Assembly (NCBI GenBank): GCA_913051905.1
Contig: CAJXBY010000027.1
Span: forward strand, 1-21,576
Source of the DNA: an uncultured Gammaproteobacteria bacterium
Lineage (GTDB): Bacteria; Pseudomonadota; Gammaproteobacteria; Arenicellales; UBA868
DNA length: 21,576 bases
Reading direction: 5' to 3'
A program made the translations under genes and the position numbers. Shown piece by piece: positions 6,984 through 14,938 of this stretch (the stretch's first letter is position 1; every line of letters begins with the position of its first letter). The notes under the pieces were generated by a model. It worked only from the letters and a program-made list of their open reading frames with translations, was not told the DNA's origin and ran no database searches.

Positions 6984-8192
6984 ATGGAGACGGCTGAACA
7001 CCCGGATCAAGCAAACCCCAGCGGTCCCGAGGTGTCCGACGAGGCTGCCGGCATCCGGACCACCGGGAAGTTCAGGCGCTTTTCACAGCGCGATGACGTG
7101 TTCAATCGCGCGTTCTGGGACGATACCATCCGCCGACCCGAGACCATGGCGTTTTTTGAGTCCTATCGGACCGGACCCGCCACGCGACGCGGCGACGGGT
7201 TCACCCAGAAGGATTTTGCGCTGCGAAACGCGGCATGGGCAGTCTCGGACGAGTTCTCCAGCCGCGGTGAGCAGGACGGGGTCCGGGAGGGTTTTAACGC
7301 ACTGCTGCAGCCGACAGTTGAACCGGCCTCAACCCGGGTGAAAGTGGAGAATCCTTCTGCGATGGCTGTCGAAATCAAACGGATCGCAAAGCTTTTCGGT
7401 GCCGGAATCGTGGGTATTGCCCCTTATGACCCGCGCTGGACGTATGCCAGCCGAGCAGACTCAAAAACCTTTGAGGCCCGGGAGACCGGCTTGCCTGACG
7501 GGATGACCTCCGTCGTCGTGCTGGGCCACGAGATGGATATGGAGATGGTTGCGACCTATCCGTCTGCTGTAGCCGGTGCGGCCACTGGAAACGCCTATTC
7601 CGAAGAGGCATCCACCGTCATCCGTCTCTCCCAGTACATCCGCAACCTCGGCTGGCAGGCAGCAGGTTCCATGAACGATACAGCGTTGGTGATCCCGTAC
7701 GCGCTGAAGGCAGGTCTGGGAGAGTACGCCCGTAACCAGCTTGTGATCACGCCGGAGTTCGGGCCAAGAGTTCGTTTCTCCAAAGTATTTACCGACCTGC
7801 CTCTGACACACGACGGCCCGCGAATGCTTGGGGTGCGCGCCTTCTGTGACGCTTGCACGCGGTGCATTGATGCCTGCCCTGTCAAGGCATTGCCCAGCGG
7901 TCCTCCCACCGACATCCGGCCCAACCGTTCGGCGATACAGGGTGTTGTCAAATGGACGTCCGACGCCGAGAAATGTTTCGGGTTCTGGGCGGATCTCCGC
8001 AGCGACTGCGCGATCTGCCTGCGGGTCTGTCCCTGGAACCGGGATTTCAGCAGATGGTCCAACCGGCTGTGGCGCTGGCTTGCCGCAACGGGTGTCCGGC
8101 GCTGGCTGATCTGGCTGGAGGAGGTCGCTGGTCGAGGGCGGCGTCAGCGCAGTAAGCTCTGGTGGTCGCGTTCTCAGATGGAAGAGCGGTAA
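6984..8192 (+). CDS. Reductive dehalogenase-like corrinoid iron-sulfur protein (RdhA homologue)
   Basis: A 402-residue protein. Two ferredoxin-type motifs bind two [4Fe-4S] clusters: Cys288-x2-Cys291-x2-Cys294-x3-Cys298-Pro and Cys331-x10-Cys342-x2-Cys345-x3-Cys349-Pro. Upstream, AGLGEYARNQLVITPEFGPR (243-262) and TDLPLTHDGPR (270-280) match the corrinoid-domain signature shared by reductive dehalogenases and the related epoxyqueuosine reductase QueG. The N-terminal part with DGFTQKDFALRNAAW (71-85), the KCFGFW segment at cluster 2 and the Trp-rich tail ending KLWW favour the RdhA branch. There is no twin-arginine signal, no membrane anchor and no RdhB-like neighbour, so a cytoplasmic, non-respiratory role is inferred. 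GAGG eight bases before ATG 6984 supports the start. Known relatives remove halogens from organohalides using cobalamin; the substrate here is unknown, and a different reduction is possible. Confidence 0.78.
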   Translation: METAEHPDQANPSGPEVSDEAAGIRTTGKFRRFSQRDDVFNRAFWDDTIRRPETMAFFESYRTGPATRRGDGFTQKDFALRNAAWAVSDEFSSRGEQDGVREGFNALLQPTVEPASTRVKVENPSAMAVEIKRIAKLFGAGIVGIAPYDPRWTYASRADSKTFEARETGLPDGMTSVVVLGHEMDMEMVATYPSAVAGAATGNAYSEEASTVIRLSQYIRNLGWQAAGSMNDTALVIPYALKAGLGEYARNQLVITPEFGPRVRFSKVFTDLPLTHDGPRMLGVRAFCDACTRCIDACPVKALPSGPPTDIRPNRSAIQGVVKWTSDAEKCFGFWADLRSDCAICLRVCPWNRDFSRWSNRLWRWLAATGVRRWLIWLEEVAGRGRRQRSKLWWSRSQMEER

Positions 8193-8213
8193 TCGACGTA
8201 TTGACCGAGCCCT

Positions 8214-8306
8214 ATGCCAGACTTTCGAATCGATCTGCCCACCGAGGGTCAGGCCGCGCCTCCGGGCGCTGGCGCAGATCTGTCAGACGGCGGGTCGAGT
8301 GACTGA
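8214..8306 (+). CDS. Possible 30-residue leader peptide overlapping the DMT gene
   Basis: An ATG-started frame of 30 codons (MPDFRIDLPTEGQAA..., proline/glycine/acidic-rich) fills most of the gap after the RdhA-like gene. Its stop overlaps the GTG start of the next gene by eight bases (GTGACTGA), as in translationally coupled pairs. It has no good ribosome binding site and no recognisable domain. It may be chance; I list it because of the overlap. Confidence 0.18.
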   Translation: MPDFRIDLPTEGQAAPPGAGADLSDGGSSD

Positions 8307-9207
8307 CCGGACCGCATTGCACCGCCAGCGGTTTTGGGCTGGCAGCTTCGCCGCGCTGGCTTCAGCAATCCTGTTTGCTTCGAACGTGGTTTTCTCCAGG
8401 CTTGCCTATGATTTCGGCGCCAATCTGCATTCGTTGAATCTCGTCCGTACCGTGACGTTCCTGTGCTGTCTTGTTCTCATGGTGTTCGCTGGTGGCACAG
8501 GGGCAAAGATTCACCGTGCGGATATGCTGCGCTGTTTCTGGCTCGGTGTTCTGCTCTGTGCCGAGATGTACCTGGTGCTTGCGTCCATTATCTTTATACC
8601 GGTCGCCCTTGCTATTCTGGTTTTCTACAGTTACCCGCTGATGATCGCACTGTGGGCGTGGGCTACAGGCAAGCGCTCGATTTCGATGCTGATTTTAGGA
8701 GTCATGCTGGTGGCTTTCTCGGGATTGGTCATTACCTTGACCGGCAGTGATGTGTTGTCGGCCGGTTGGCAAGGCTGGGCCGGGGTCGGGCTGGCTGTAT
8801 GTGCTGCTGTGGGTCTGGCGGCTTTGTTAATCCTGACCGAGCAGGTGCTGAACACACTGCACGTTCACCTGATGATGTTCTATATGCTGCTCAGTGCGAC
8901 CGCTATCGTTTTGACCGTGTCCCTGACAATGGTGGAGGTCCGTTGGCCGGATTCAGGACCCGGCTGGTTGACGTTGGCTGCCAGTGCGGGACTTTACGTG
9001 GGGGCGACGCTGCTGCTCTTTCGTGCCGTCGATCTGGTAGGTTCTCTGCAGACCGCTATCATCGACAACACTTCACCGATCTGGGCCATGATTCTGGGTT
9101 TCATCGTCTTGGCACAGTGGCTTACGCCACGCGAGGTGGCGGGTGCACTCGTCACGGTGGGCGCTGTCATGTTGTTGCAGTGGCTCCGTCGGCCGAAGAC
9201 AGGTTGA
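8299..9207 (+). CDS. EamA/DMT family transporter
   Basis: A 302-residue membrane protein with about ten hydrophobic segments in two EamA repeats. The first repeat opens with FAALASAILFASNVVFSRLA, and the last helices carry IIDNTSPIWAMILGFIVLAQ and TPREVAGALVTVGAVMLL, a typical end of DMT proteins (a conserved turn followed by the tenth helix). The start is GTG 8299 with only a weak GGCGGG before it; no better start exists close by. It follows the RdhA-like gene by 106 bases on the same strand and may share its transcript, so it could move the substrate or product of that enzyme, though this is only a guess from position. It converges with the small ORF ending at 9216. Confidence 0.88.
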   Translation: MTDRTALHRQRFWAGSFAALASAILFASNVVFSRLAYDFGANLHSLNLVRTVTFLCCLVLMVFAGGTGAKIHRADMLRCFWLGVLLCAEMYLVLASIIFIPVALAILVFYSYPLMIALWAWATGKRSISMLILGVMLVAFSGLVITLTGSDVLSAGWQGWAGVGLAVCAAVGLAALLILTEQVLNTLHVHLMMFYMLLSATAIVLTVSLTMVEVRWPDSGPGWLTLAASAGLYVGATLLLFRAVDLVGSLQTAIIDNTSPIWAMILGFIVLAQWLTPREVAGALVTVGAVMLLQWLRRPKTG

Positions 9208-9215
9208 TCACCGGG

Positions 9216-9473
9216 TCAGGCCTGGTGCTGGGGCCCGGCGGCGTCTGCATTGCGAGGTATTTTCTTGTGGGCGCGCCAGGCCGCCAGCAAGGCCCGGTAA
9301 CGGTAGTTCGGCATTTCCATCGTTGCTGTTCTGACGGCGTGGCGCAGTACCCGGATGTCTTTCTCTGAAAGGTGCCGGAAAACTTCTCCGGGTGCATGCC
9401 TGAATAGGTGAGCCAGAAGGAAAGAATCGGGAATCGGGTACATGGCGCCATGATGCGCCAGGACCTGTCTCAA
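9216..9473 (-). CDS. Small hypothetical protein downstream of the GST gene
   Basis: An 85-residue frame starting at TTG 9473 (or 75 residues from ATG 9443). I do not recognise it. It has a helical, His/Arg-rich composition (HLFRHAPGEVFRHLSEKD and RYRALLAAWRAHKK are the clearest helices), and its third codon positions favour G or C like its neighbours, which argues for a real gene. It follows the GST gene by 32 bases on the same strand and ends eight bases from the convergent DMT stop. No ribosome binding site is evident for either start. Two other frames overlap it (9208-9639 and 9167-9451) but look less protein-like. Confidence 0.42.
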   Translation of the reverse strand: MRQVLAHHGAMYPIPDSFLLAHLFRHAPGEVFRHLSEKDIRVLRHAVRTATMEMPNYRYRALLAAWRAHKKIPRNADAAGPQHQA

Positions 9474-9505
9474 CAGGTGAGTCTGAGGCGATGATTCCCC
9501 AGTTC

Positions 9506-10168
9506 TCAGTAGCCGTTCGCTTTGAAGGTCCGGGTGATGGTGGGTTGCCGTAGCATCTCGGTATTGTTGATCGCGATGTTCGGGTAATGGGGGCCGGCAG
9601 ATGTCCCTGACTCTGTGGAGGCAGCCAGTACGCGGACATGGGTGGCCGGATCCCAGCCGGTCAGCATGTTGAGGTAGATGTCGGCACTGCTGAGCTGGTT
9701 GCCGAGAAGGAAGGGTCCATCGGCCTCCCCCAGCGAGCGGTCGATAAATGCCATGATGAGATCGAGTTTTGCCGAAGCGCTGGCCACCACGCCGGCTTCG
9801 CTCTCAGCGTCACGGGTAAAGTCAGAGGTATACAGTTTGCGCAGCAGGGTCTCCTGCAGCGTGTTGGTGAGATAGACCATCCACTGCAGGTAACGCGACC
9901 GGTCCGGATGGTCGACTGCGGGACTCAGACCGGACTCTGGGTGCTTGTCGGCCAGGTAGATACAAATGGCGGCTGACTCGATGATCACCTGGCCGTCATA
10001 GACCAGGGTCGGGATTCGGCCGTGGGGATTGAGCTTCAAATATTCAGGGTCGCGCTCGCTGTCGGCAGAGATATCTATCTCGATCAGTTCGTAGGGAGCA
10101 GCGGCGACTTCAAGCACACACTGGGGCGCGAGACTAGCAGCGCCCAGTGCGCCATAGAGTTGATACAT
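9506..10168 (-). CDS. Glutathione S-transferase family protein
   Basis: A 220-residue protein with a thioredoxin-like N-terminal domain and a helical C-terminal domain, the usual GST length. The glutathione-site motif is visible: LNPHGRIPTLVYDG with the cis-proline, then the ESAAICIYLADKH helix, whose Glu-Ser pair holds the gamma-glutamyl group of glutathione in known GSTs. LSSADIYLNML is the conserved N-capping helix of the C-terminal domain. I start it at ATG 10168 (MYQLYGALG), because the frame upstream does not look GST-like. It probably conjugates glutathione to electrophiles or serves as a glutathione-dependent reductase or dehalogenase in the cytoplasm. A small ORF follows it on the same strand. 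Confidence 0.9.
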   Translation of the reverse strand: MYQLYGALGAASLAPQCVLEVAAAPYELIEIDISADSERDPEYLKLNPHGRIPTLVYDGQVIIESAAICIYLADKHPESGLSPAVDHPDRSRYLQWMVYLTNTLQETLLRKLYTSDFTRDAESEAGVVASASAKLDLIMAFIDRSLGEADGPFLLGNQLSSADIYLNMLTGWDPATHVRVLAASTESGTSAGPHYPNIAINNTEMLRQPTITRTFKANGY

Positions 10169-10284
10169 GCGATCAGGTCCGGTTACCGGGTTTCTTTCCG
10201 GCTGCTGCCGGATGGTGTGACTGAAGAGTCTAGCGGCCGAACTGGTTCGGGACCAGTGGCCGGCCACACTGAGTAGCGTCCCGT

Positions 10285-10887
10285 TCAGTCCAGCATCGGC
10301 TCCAGCAATGGCCAGACGTTCTCGAGAATTACCGGTTGTCCCTTCGCAGACGGATGAATGCGGTCAGGCAGCATCAGGCCGGGCTGATCGTGGACCCCTT
10401 CAAGAATGAAGGGGAGGAAACTCAGCTCATATCGATCTGCAAGTCTCTGGAAGACTTGCCAGAAGGGTCTGGTGTAACCTGCTCCCAGGTTGGTGGGCAG
10501 CTTCACACCCGCGAGAAGAATCCGGGCTCCACCGCGCTTGATTTTGACAATCAGGTGTTCGAGGTTTCTGCGGAAAACGGGTATAGGATACCCCCGCAGG
10601 CCGTCATTGGCGCCCAGTTCTACAATGACGATCTCGGGCTGCCAGCGCAGCATGAGGGCATCGATCCGCGCCAGTCCACCTGCGGTGGTCTCGCCGCTGA
10701 TGCTTTCATTGATCACGCGATGGGGGTAGTGCTTCTGCGATAATCGCGCAGCCAGCAGCTTGGGCCAGCTGTTCTCAACCGGAATTTGATACGCTGCACT
10801 GAGACTGTCGCCCAAAATCAGTATGGTGTCCCCATAGAGCCTGACCGGCAGGCACGTCAACACAAGCGCAAAGATCAGACGGAACAT
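10285..10887 (-). CDS. tesA: TesA-type GDSL esterase (acyl-CoA thioesterase I / lysophospholipase L1)
   Basis: A 200-residue SGNH hydrolase, matching the 208 residues of E. coli TesA. A signal peptide ([19 protein letters not shown]) precedes the mature start, so it is periplasmic. The four SGNH blocks are present: GDSLSAAY (Ser28), SGETTAGG (Gly65), LGANDGLRG (Asn95) and DRIHPSAKG (Asp175, His178). It hydrolyses acyl thioesters, lysophospholipids and aryl esters. I use ATG 10887; ATG 10896 would add three residues, and neither has a strong ribosome binding site. The ABC ATPase gene starts on the other strand at 10886, so the two ATG codons share the palindrome CATG. The divergent tesA / ybbA arrangement is known from E. 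coli. The call is secure. Confidence 0.93.
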   Translation of the reverse strand: MFRLIFALVLTCLPVRLYGDTILILGDSLSAAYQIPVENSWPKLLAARLSQKHYPHRVINESISGETTAGGLARIDALMLRWQPEIVIVELGANDGLRGYPIPVFRRNLEHLIVKIKRGGARILLAGVKLPTNLGAGYTRPFWQVFQRLADRYELSFLPFILEGVHDQPGLMLPDRIHPSAKGQPVILENVWPLLEPMLD

Positions 10888-11557
10888 GACGCCCATTCTT
10901 ACTGCGAAAAAGCTCTCCCGGCAAGTACAGACCCCGGACGGTCCTTTGACAATTCTCGACCAGGTGGACCTGGCGGTCATGCCGGGGGAGGTGGTCGCTA
11001 TCACCGGGCCCTCCGGATCCGGCAAAACCACCCTGATCGGCTTGCTTGCGGGGCTGGAGATGCCAACGAGCGGTTCCGTGTGTCTCCTGGGTCAGGAACT
11101 CTCCGACCTGACGGAAGATCAAAAAGCGGCACTGCGTGCAGGCAACGTCGGTTTCGTATTCCAGGCCTTCCATCTCATCCGGAGTTTGAACGCTGTGGAG
11201 AACGTCGAGCTTGCGCTGGAACTCGCCGGTTCTAAAAATCAGCGTATGAATGCCCGGGAACTGCTGCAACAGGTCGGACTCGGTTCCCGACTCAATCACT
11301 ACCCGGCACAGCTTTCCGGCGGTGAACAGCAGCGCGTTGCACTGGCCCGGGCCTTCGCGGTACAGCCCGGGGTGCTGTTTGCAGATGAACCGACGGGTAA
11401 TCTCGACGCATCCAACAGTGACGTCGTGGCGGATTTGTTTTTTGATCTGCGTCAACGCTATGGAAGCGCGCTGCTGCTGGTGACCCACGACCCGGCGCTC
11501 GCGGAACGCTGCGATCGTATTCTGACCCTGGGTCCGGGCGGGCGGTTACAGTCCTGA
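10886..11557 (+). CDS. ybbA: ABC transporter ATP-binding protein, YbbA/LolD type
   Basis: A 223-residue ABC ATPase with all the motifs: Walker A GPSGSGKT (41-48), Q-loop Gln93 in FVFQAFH, signature LSGGEQQR (143-150), Walker B VLFADEP with Glu168 (163-169), and H-loop His201. The sequence is of the MacB/LolD/YbbA group that powers FtsX-like permeases without being a solute importer. It is followed 14 bases later by a large FtsX-type permease and diverges from tesA, matching the E. coli tesA/ybbA/ybbP order. This context supports ybbA over lolD. The only credible start is ATG 10886; no other in-frame start lies near, and the GGA just upstream is a weak ribosome binding site. It is likely co-transcribed with the permease. 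Confidence 0.92.
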   Translation: MTPILTAKKLSRQVQTPDGPLTILDQVDLAVMPGEVVAITGPSGSGKTTLIGLLAGLEMPTSGSVCLLGQELSDLTEDQKAALRAGNVGFVFQAFHLIRSLNAVENVELALELAGSKNQRMNARELLQQVGLGSRLNHYPAQLSGGEQQRVALARAFAVQPGVLFADEPTGNLDASNSDVVADLFFDLRQRYGSALLLVTHDPALAERCDRILTLGPGGRLQS

Positions 11558-11571
11558 CCGGGGTCCGCACC

Positions 11572-14043
11572 GTGCTGCGTGGTCTGAAACACGATTGGCG
11601 GGCCGGCGGCCTGCCGGTCATTGCGCTGGCGCTGACCGTCGCGGTCAGCGCCGTCACTTCTGTCGGCGTTTTCAATGATCGCGTGTGGCGGGCGATGCAG
11701 GCACGGGCAGCCGAATCCCTGGGTGCCGATCTGGTGATTCAGTCACACGACCCGATCCCGCCAAAGATCAGCAGCAAAGCCGCTGCGCTGGGGCTTTCCG
11801 TCAGCCAGCAGATCGAATTCACCAGCATGGTGCTGAACGACCGTGGGATACCGAGACTGGTCACCGTGAAAGCAGTCGATCAGCACTATCCCCTGCGGGG
11901 CGCACTGCAGAGCTCGGACGGTCTTCTGGCGCCGGCCAGAACTGTCGACACCCTACCTGAAGCCGGTGAACTCTGGGGGCATCCCAGGCTGTTCGCCGAG
12001 ATCGGCATCAGCATCAAAGACGAGGTCTCACTCGGAGAACAAAGTTTCCGCGTAGCCCGGGTGCTAGTGCAGGAGCCCGATGACTTTGCTTCGTTTTTCG
12101 CAATGGCGGCTCCCAGAGTCCTGATGCGCCTGGCTGATGTTGCTGCGACAGGTCTGATTTCAGCGACCAGCCGCGCCCATTATCGGCTCCAGATCGCCGG
12201 TAATGGCGAGAATCTGGATGAGTTCTCCGGCTGGCTGGATACCGCGGGTGCCCAGGGACTGGAGCGGCGCACGACAGAAAATGCGCAGCCTGCGCTGCGC
12301 ACGGCGCTGGACCGAGCATCGAGCTACCTGGGTCTTGCCAGTCTCTCGGTTCTGATCGTGGCCGGCGCCGGCATTTTTCTGGCCGCGGTCTATTATGCCA
12401 GGGAGCAGTCCGCCACCGCGGCCGTGATGCGCTGCCTGGGTGCGAGCCACAGCCGGATCCTAGTGACCTTCGTCCTGAGGACGGCAGTGGTTGCGCTGGT
12501 CTCTTCCTTTCTGGGTGCCCTGCTGGGATACATCGGCCAGCTCTATCTCGCTTTCCTTGCTGAAAGCAGGCTCGGTTTTACGCTTCCCCAGGCCTCGGTG
12601 TGGCCGCTTTTGACTGGTGTTGCAATCGGGCTCATTACTGCGGGCGGATTTGCCCTGACTCCCCTGCTGAAACTGCCGAACGTCACCGTGATGGGTCTCC
12701 TGCGCCAGGAACAGGCAGTTGCCCCGCCCTCGGCGTGGTTGTCTATCGGGCTCGTATTTTTTACCTGTGGCGGCCTGGTCCTCTGGCAGGCGAAGGACCC
12801 GGTGCTGGCCTTCTGGGTACTGGGTCTGACCATCGCGCTAGTGATCGGACTGACTGCCCTGGGATGGGTCTTGCTCTGGAGCATCGGGCACATCCGCCTG
12901 TCCAGCCCGACCCAGCGTTACGTCCTGTCGAGCCTGGTCCGACGCGCGGGTACGGGTACTGTGCAGGTTCTTGCGTTCGGGCTAGGTATGACTGCCCTGC
13001 TGATGGTTACCGTGATGCGTACGGATCTCCTAGAAAGCTGGATCAACTCGATTCCACCCGAAACGCCGAACCGGTTCCTGATCAACATTCAACCTGGCGA
13101 AGAAAGTGCGCTGAATACTTTTCTGGCTTCAGAAAAGCTCACGAGCCGCGGCATGTTTCCGATGACGCGGGGTCGATGGGTCGGACACAATGGCGAGGAT
13201 ATTAATTCGGCTCGATATCGTAGCGGGCGGGCACAGCGCCTCGCCACCCGAGAGTTCAACCTGACATCGGCGGCCACGCTGCCGTCTGGCAACCGCGTCG
13301 TGGATGGCGTCTGGTGGGTCCCCGCGCAATACGGAGAAAACCTGTTGTCCCTGGAGCGTGAATTTGCTGCCGAACTCGGAATCGGTCTGGGGGACGAACT
13401 GACGTTCAGTATCGCCGGTCAACAGGTGACGGGGCGGGTCGCAAATCTGCGGGAAGTGGCCTGGGACAGCTTTGAAGTGAACTTCTTCGTGGTCTCTTCT
13501 CCGGGGCTGCTGGCAAGTCAGCCGAAAACATTTATTACCAGCTTTTTCATGCCGCCTGACAACACCCGCACGCCGGGACGGTTGCTTGAGCGCTTTCCGT
13601 CGGTCACGATGTTCGACGTCGACGCGCTGTTGCGCCAGGTTCGATCAATCATCCGGCAGGTCAGTGTTGCCGTGCAGTACGTCTTTCTGTTCACACTACT
13701 CGCAGGCGTCACGACCCTGATCGCTGCGGTACAGGGCAGTACCCTGGAACGCCGTCGCGACGCGGCCGTTCTGAGGGCACTTGGGTCCAGTTCGGGTCGG
13801 CTGTGGCTGGTGCAGTTCTGCGAGTACACTGTGCTGGGGGGGATTGCGGGTCTGCTGGCTGCCGCGAGCTCCGTGATTTCGGCTTCTGTCCTTGCCAGGG
13901 AAGTCTTCGGCTTTGAGCTGACTTCCGGATGGCCGGTCTGGGCATTCGGTGTGATCGGGGGTGCCGTGGGAATCGGTACGGTGGGTGCGCTGGCAGTCGT
14001 GGGGATCGTGAGGCGCGCACCGTTAAAAAGCCTCTCCTGGTGA
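11572..14043 (+). CDS. ybbP: FtsX-like ABC transporter permease, YbbP type
   Basis: An 823-residue inner-membrane permease, near the 804 residues of E. coli YbbP. An N-terminal membrane segment (about 12-30) is followed by a large periplasmic region. A first FtsX core follows at about 240-360, then further membrane helices to about 480, a second periplasmic region, and a final FtsX core at about 700-820. The cores carry the family pattern of a charged loop before a helix, as in RCLGASHSRILVTFVLRTAV and RALGSSSGRLWLVQFCEY. It starts at GTG 11572, 14 bases after the ATPase stop, which fits co-transcription. Such permeases work on envelope lipids or lipoproteins rather than classical solutes; the substrate of YbbAP-type exporters is not settled. 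The stop is TGA at 14043. Confidence 0.9.
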   Translation: MLRGLKHDWRAGGLPVIALALTVAVSAVTSVGVFNDRVWRAMQARAAESLGADLVIQSHDPIPPKISSKAAALGLSVSQQIEFTSMVLNDRGIPRLVTVKAVDQHYPLRGALQSSDGLLAPARTVDTLPEAGELWGHPRLFAEIGISIKDEVSLGEQSFRVARVLVQEPDDFASFFAMAAPRVLMRLADVAATGLISATSRAHYRLQIAGNGENLDEFSGWLDTAGAQGLERRTTENAQPALRTALDRASSYLGLASLSVLIVAGAGIFLAAVYYAREQSATAAVMRCLGASHSRILVTFVLRTAVVALVSSFLGALLGYIGQLYLAFLAESRLGFTLPQASVWPLLTGVAIGLITAGGFALTPLLKLPNVTVMGLLRQEQAVAPPSAWLSIGLVFFTCGGLVLWQAKDPVLAFWVLGLTIALVIGLTALGWVLLWSIGHIRLSSPTQRYVLSSLVRRAGTGTVQVLAFGLGMTALLMVTVMRTDLLESWINSIPPETPNRFLINIQPGEESALNTFLASEKLTSRGMFPMTRGRWVGHNGEDINSARYRSGRAQRLATREFNLTSAATLPSGNRVVDGVWWVPAQYGENLLSLEREFAAELGIGLGDELTFSIAGQQVTGRVANLREVAWDSFEVNFFVVSSPGLLASQPKTFITSFFMPPDNTRTPGRLLERFPSVTMFDVDALLRQVRSIIRQVSVAVQYVFLFTLLAGVTTLIAAVQGSTLERRRDAAVLRALGSSSGRLWLVQFCEYTVLGGIAGLLAAASSVISASVLAREVFGFELTSGWPVWAFGVIGGAVGIGTVGALAVVGIVRRAPLKSLSW

Positions 14044-14104
14044 CCGGCATTCCTGGATGGCGTTTGGGCCTCCCGCCAGGGGTCTTGTTTTTTCCGGATT
14101 TCAA

Positions 14105-14938
14105 ATGAAGACCAGGCAGATCAATCTGACCATCGAAGAAAAGTCCCAGCGGGCGCGTCTGAACGACCTGTATCAGGTCGGCCAGACCCCTTTGATGTTG
14201 TCCATCGAACGTTCAGTCTGTGGTTGTGACTACGGTGCCACCAGCTGGACGACACGGGCCGAGGTGGAGCAGATGATCTCCCTGTTGCAGCTCGGACAAC
14301 ATGCGGTGCTGCTTGATCTGGGATCCGGTGCCGGTTGGCCCGCTCTTTATCTGTCCAAGCTTACCGGATGTGATGTTGCGTTGGTCGATCTGCCGATAGA
14401 GGGACTGCATATCGCCCGTAAACGGGCGCTGCAGGACAATGATCCGGGTAGCTGCTGGGTTGCAGTCGCCGATGCGGCAGAACTGCCCTTCGCGGCTGCT
14501 AGTTTTGATGCGCTGTGCCATTCCGACCTACTCTGCTGCCTGGAGAGAAAGTCGAATGTGTTGTCTGACTGCAGGCGTGTTCTTCGACCCGGAGGGCGAA
14601 TGGTTTTTTCGGTCATATCGGTCGTGCCGGATCTGACACCGGCGGACCATCAACGGGCGGTAGACAGCGGGCCTGAGTTCATAGAGTCAACTGCCAGCTA
14701 TCCGACCCTTCTTGCGGAGGCCGGCTGGACAGTGATCGAGCAGCGTGATGTTTCGGCCGAGTTCACGGTGCTGACCCGACAGCGGCTGAATGCCGAAGTC
14801 CAGCAGAGATCCGAGCTCACGGCCGAGCTCGGTGTGACCGAGGCGGAAGAGCACAGGACCCGCTGCAGGGCTAGATTGCTGGCGTTGTCGGATGGGCTTC
14901 TCAAACGGGAGCTTTTCATCGTGAGCCACGATCAATGA
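14105..14938 (+). CDS. Class I SAM-dependent methyltransferase
   Basis: A 277-residue cytoplasmic methyltransferase. Motif I, VLLDLGSGAGWPALYL (68-83), binds SAM; VALVDLP (91-97) supplies the acidic residue that holds the ribose; VADAAELPFAAASFDALC matches motifs II-III; and RRVLRPGGRMVFSV matches post-III. The start at ATG 14105 follows GGA seven bases upstream. A Cys-rich stretch (SVCGCDYG, 37-44) before the fold is unusual. After the Rossmann domain, a helical tail of about 90 residues is present. Its stop overlaps the MFS start (ATGA), so the two are translationally coupled, suggesting that the methylated product or its precursor is transported. The fold is secure; the substrate is unknown. 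Confidence 0.9.
   Translation: MKTRQINLTIEEKSQRARLNDLYQVGQTPLMLSIERSVCGCDYGATSWTTRAEVEQMISLLQLGQHAVLLDLGSGAGWPALYLSKLTGCDVALVDLPIEGLHIARKRALQDNDPGSCWVAVADAAELPFAAASFDALCHSDLLCCLERKSNVLSDCRRVLRPGGRMVFSVISVVPDLTPADHQRAVDSGPEFIESTASYPTLLAEAGWTVIEQRDVSAEFTVLTRQRLNAEVQQRSELTAELGVTEAEEHRTRCRARLLALSDGLLKRELFIVSHDQ

Noticed and set aside
6984..8192. Calling the RdhA-like gene queG
   Set aside because: The shared corrinoid/iron-sulfur core fits both, but the N-terminal segment, the KCFGFW stretch at cluster 2 and the Trp-rich tail resemble RdhA, and the HEAT-like C-terminal part of many QueG proteins is missing.
9211..9238. CCGGG/CCCGG inverted repeat at the DMT/small-ORF convergence as a terminator
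   Set aside because: The stem is only five pairs, the loop is long and there is no T-run; this is common by chance in GC-rich DNA.
10775..11488. Minus-strand frame of 237 codons across the ybbA-type gene
   Set aside because: The opposite strand encodes a complete ABC ATPase with every motif; this frame is its shadow.
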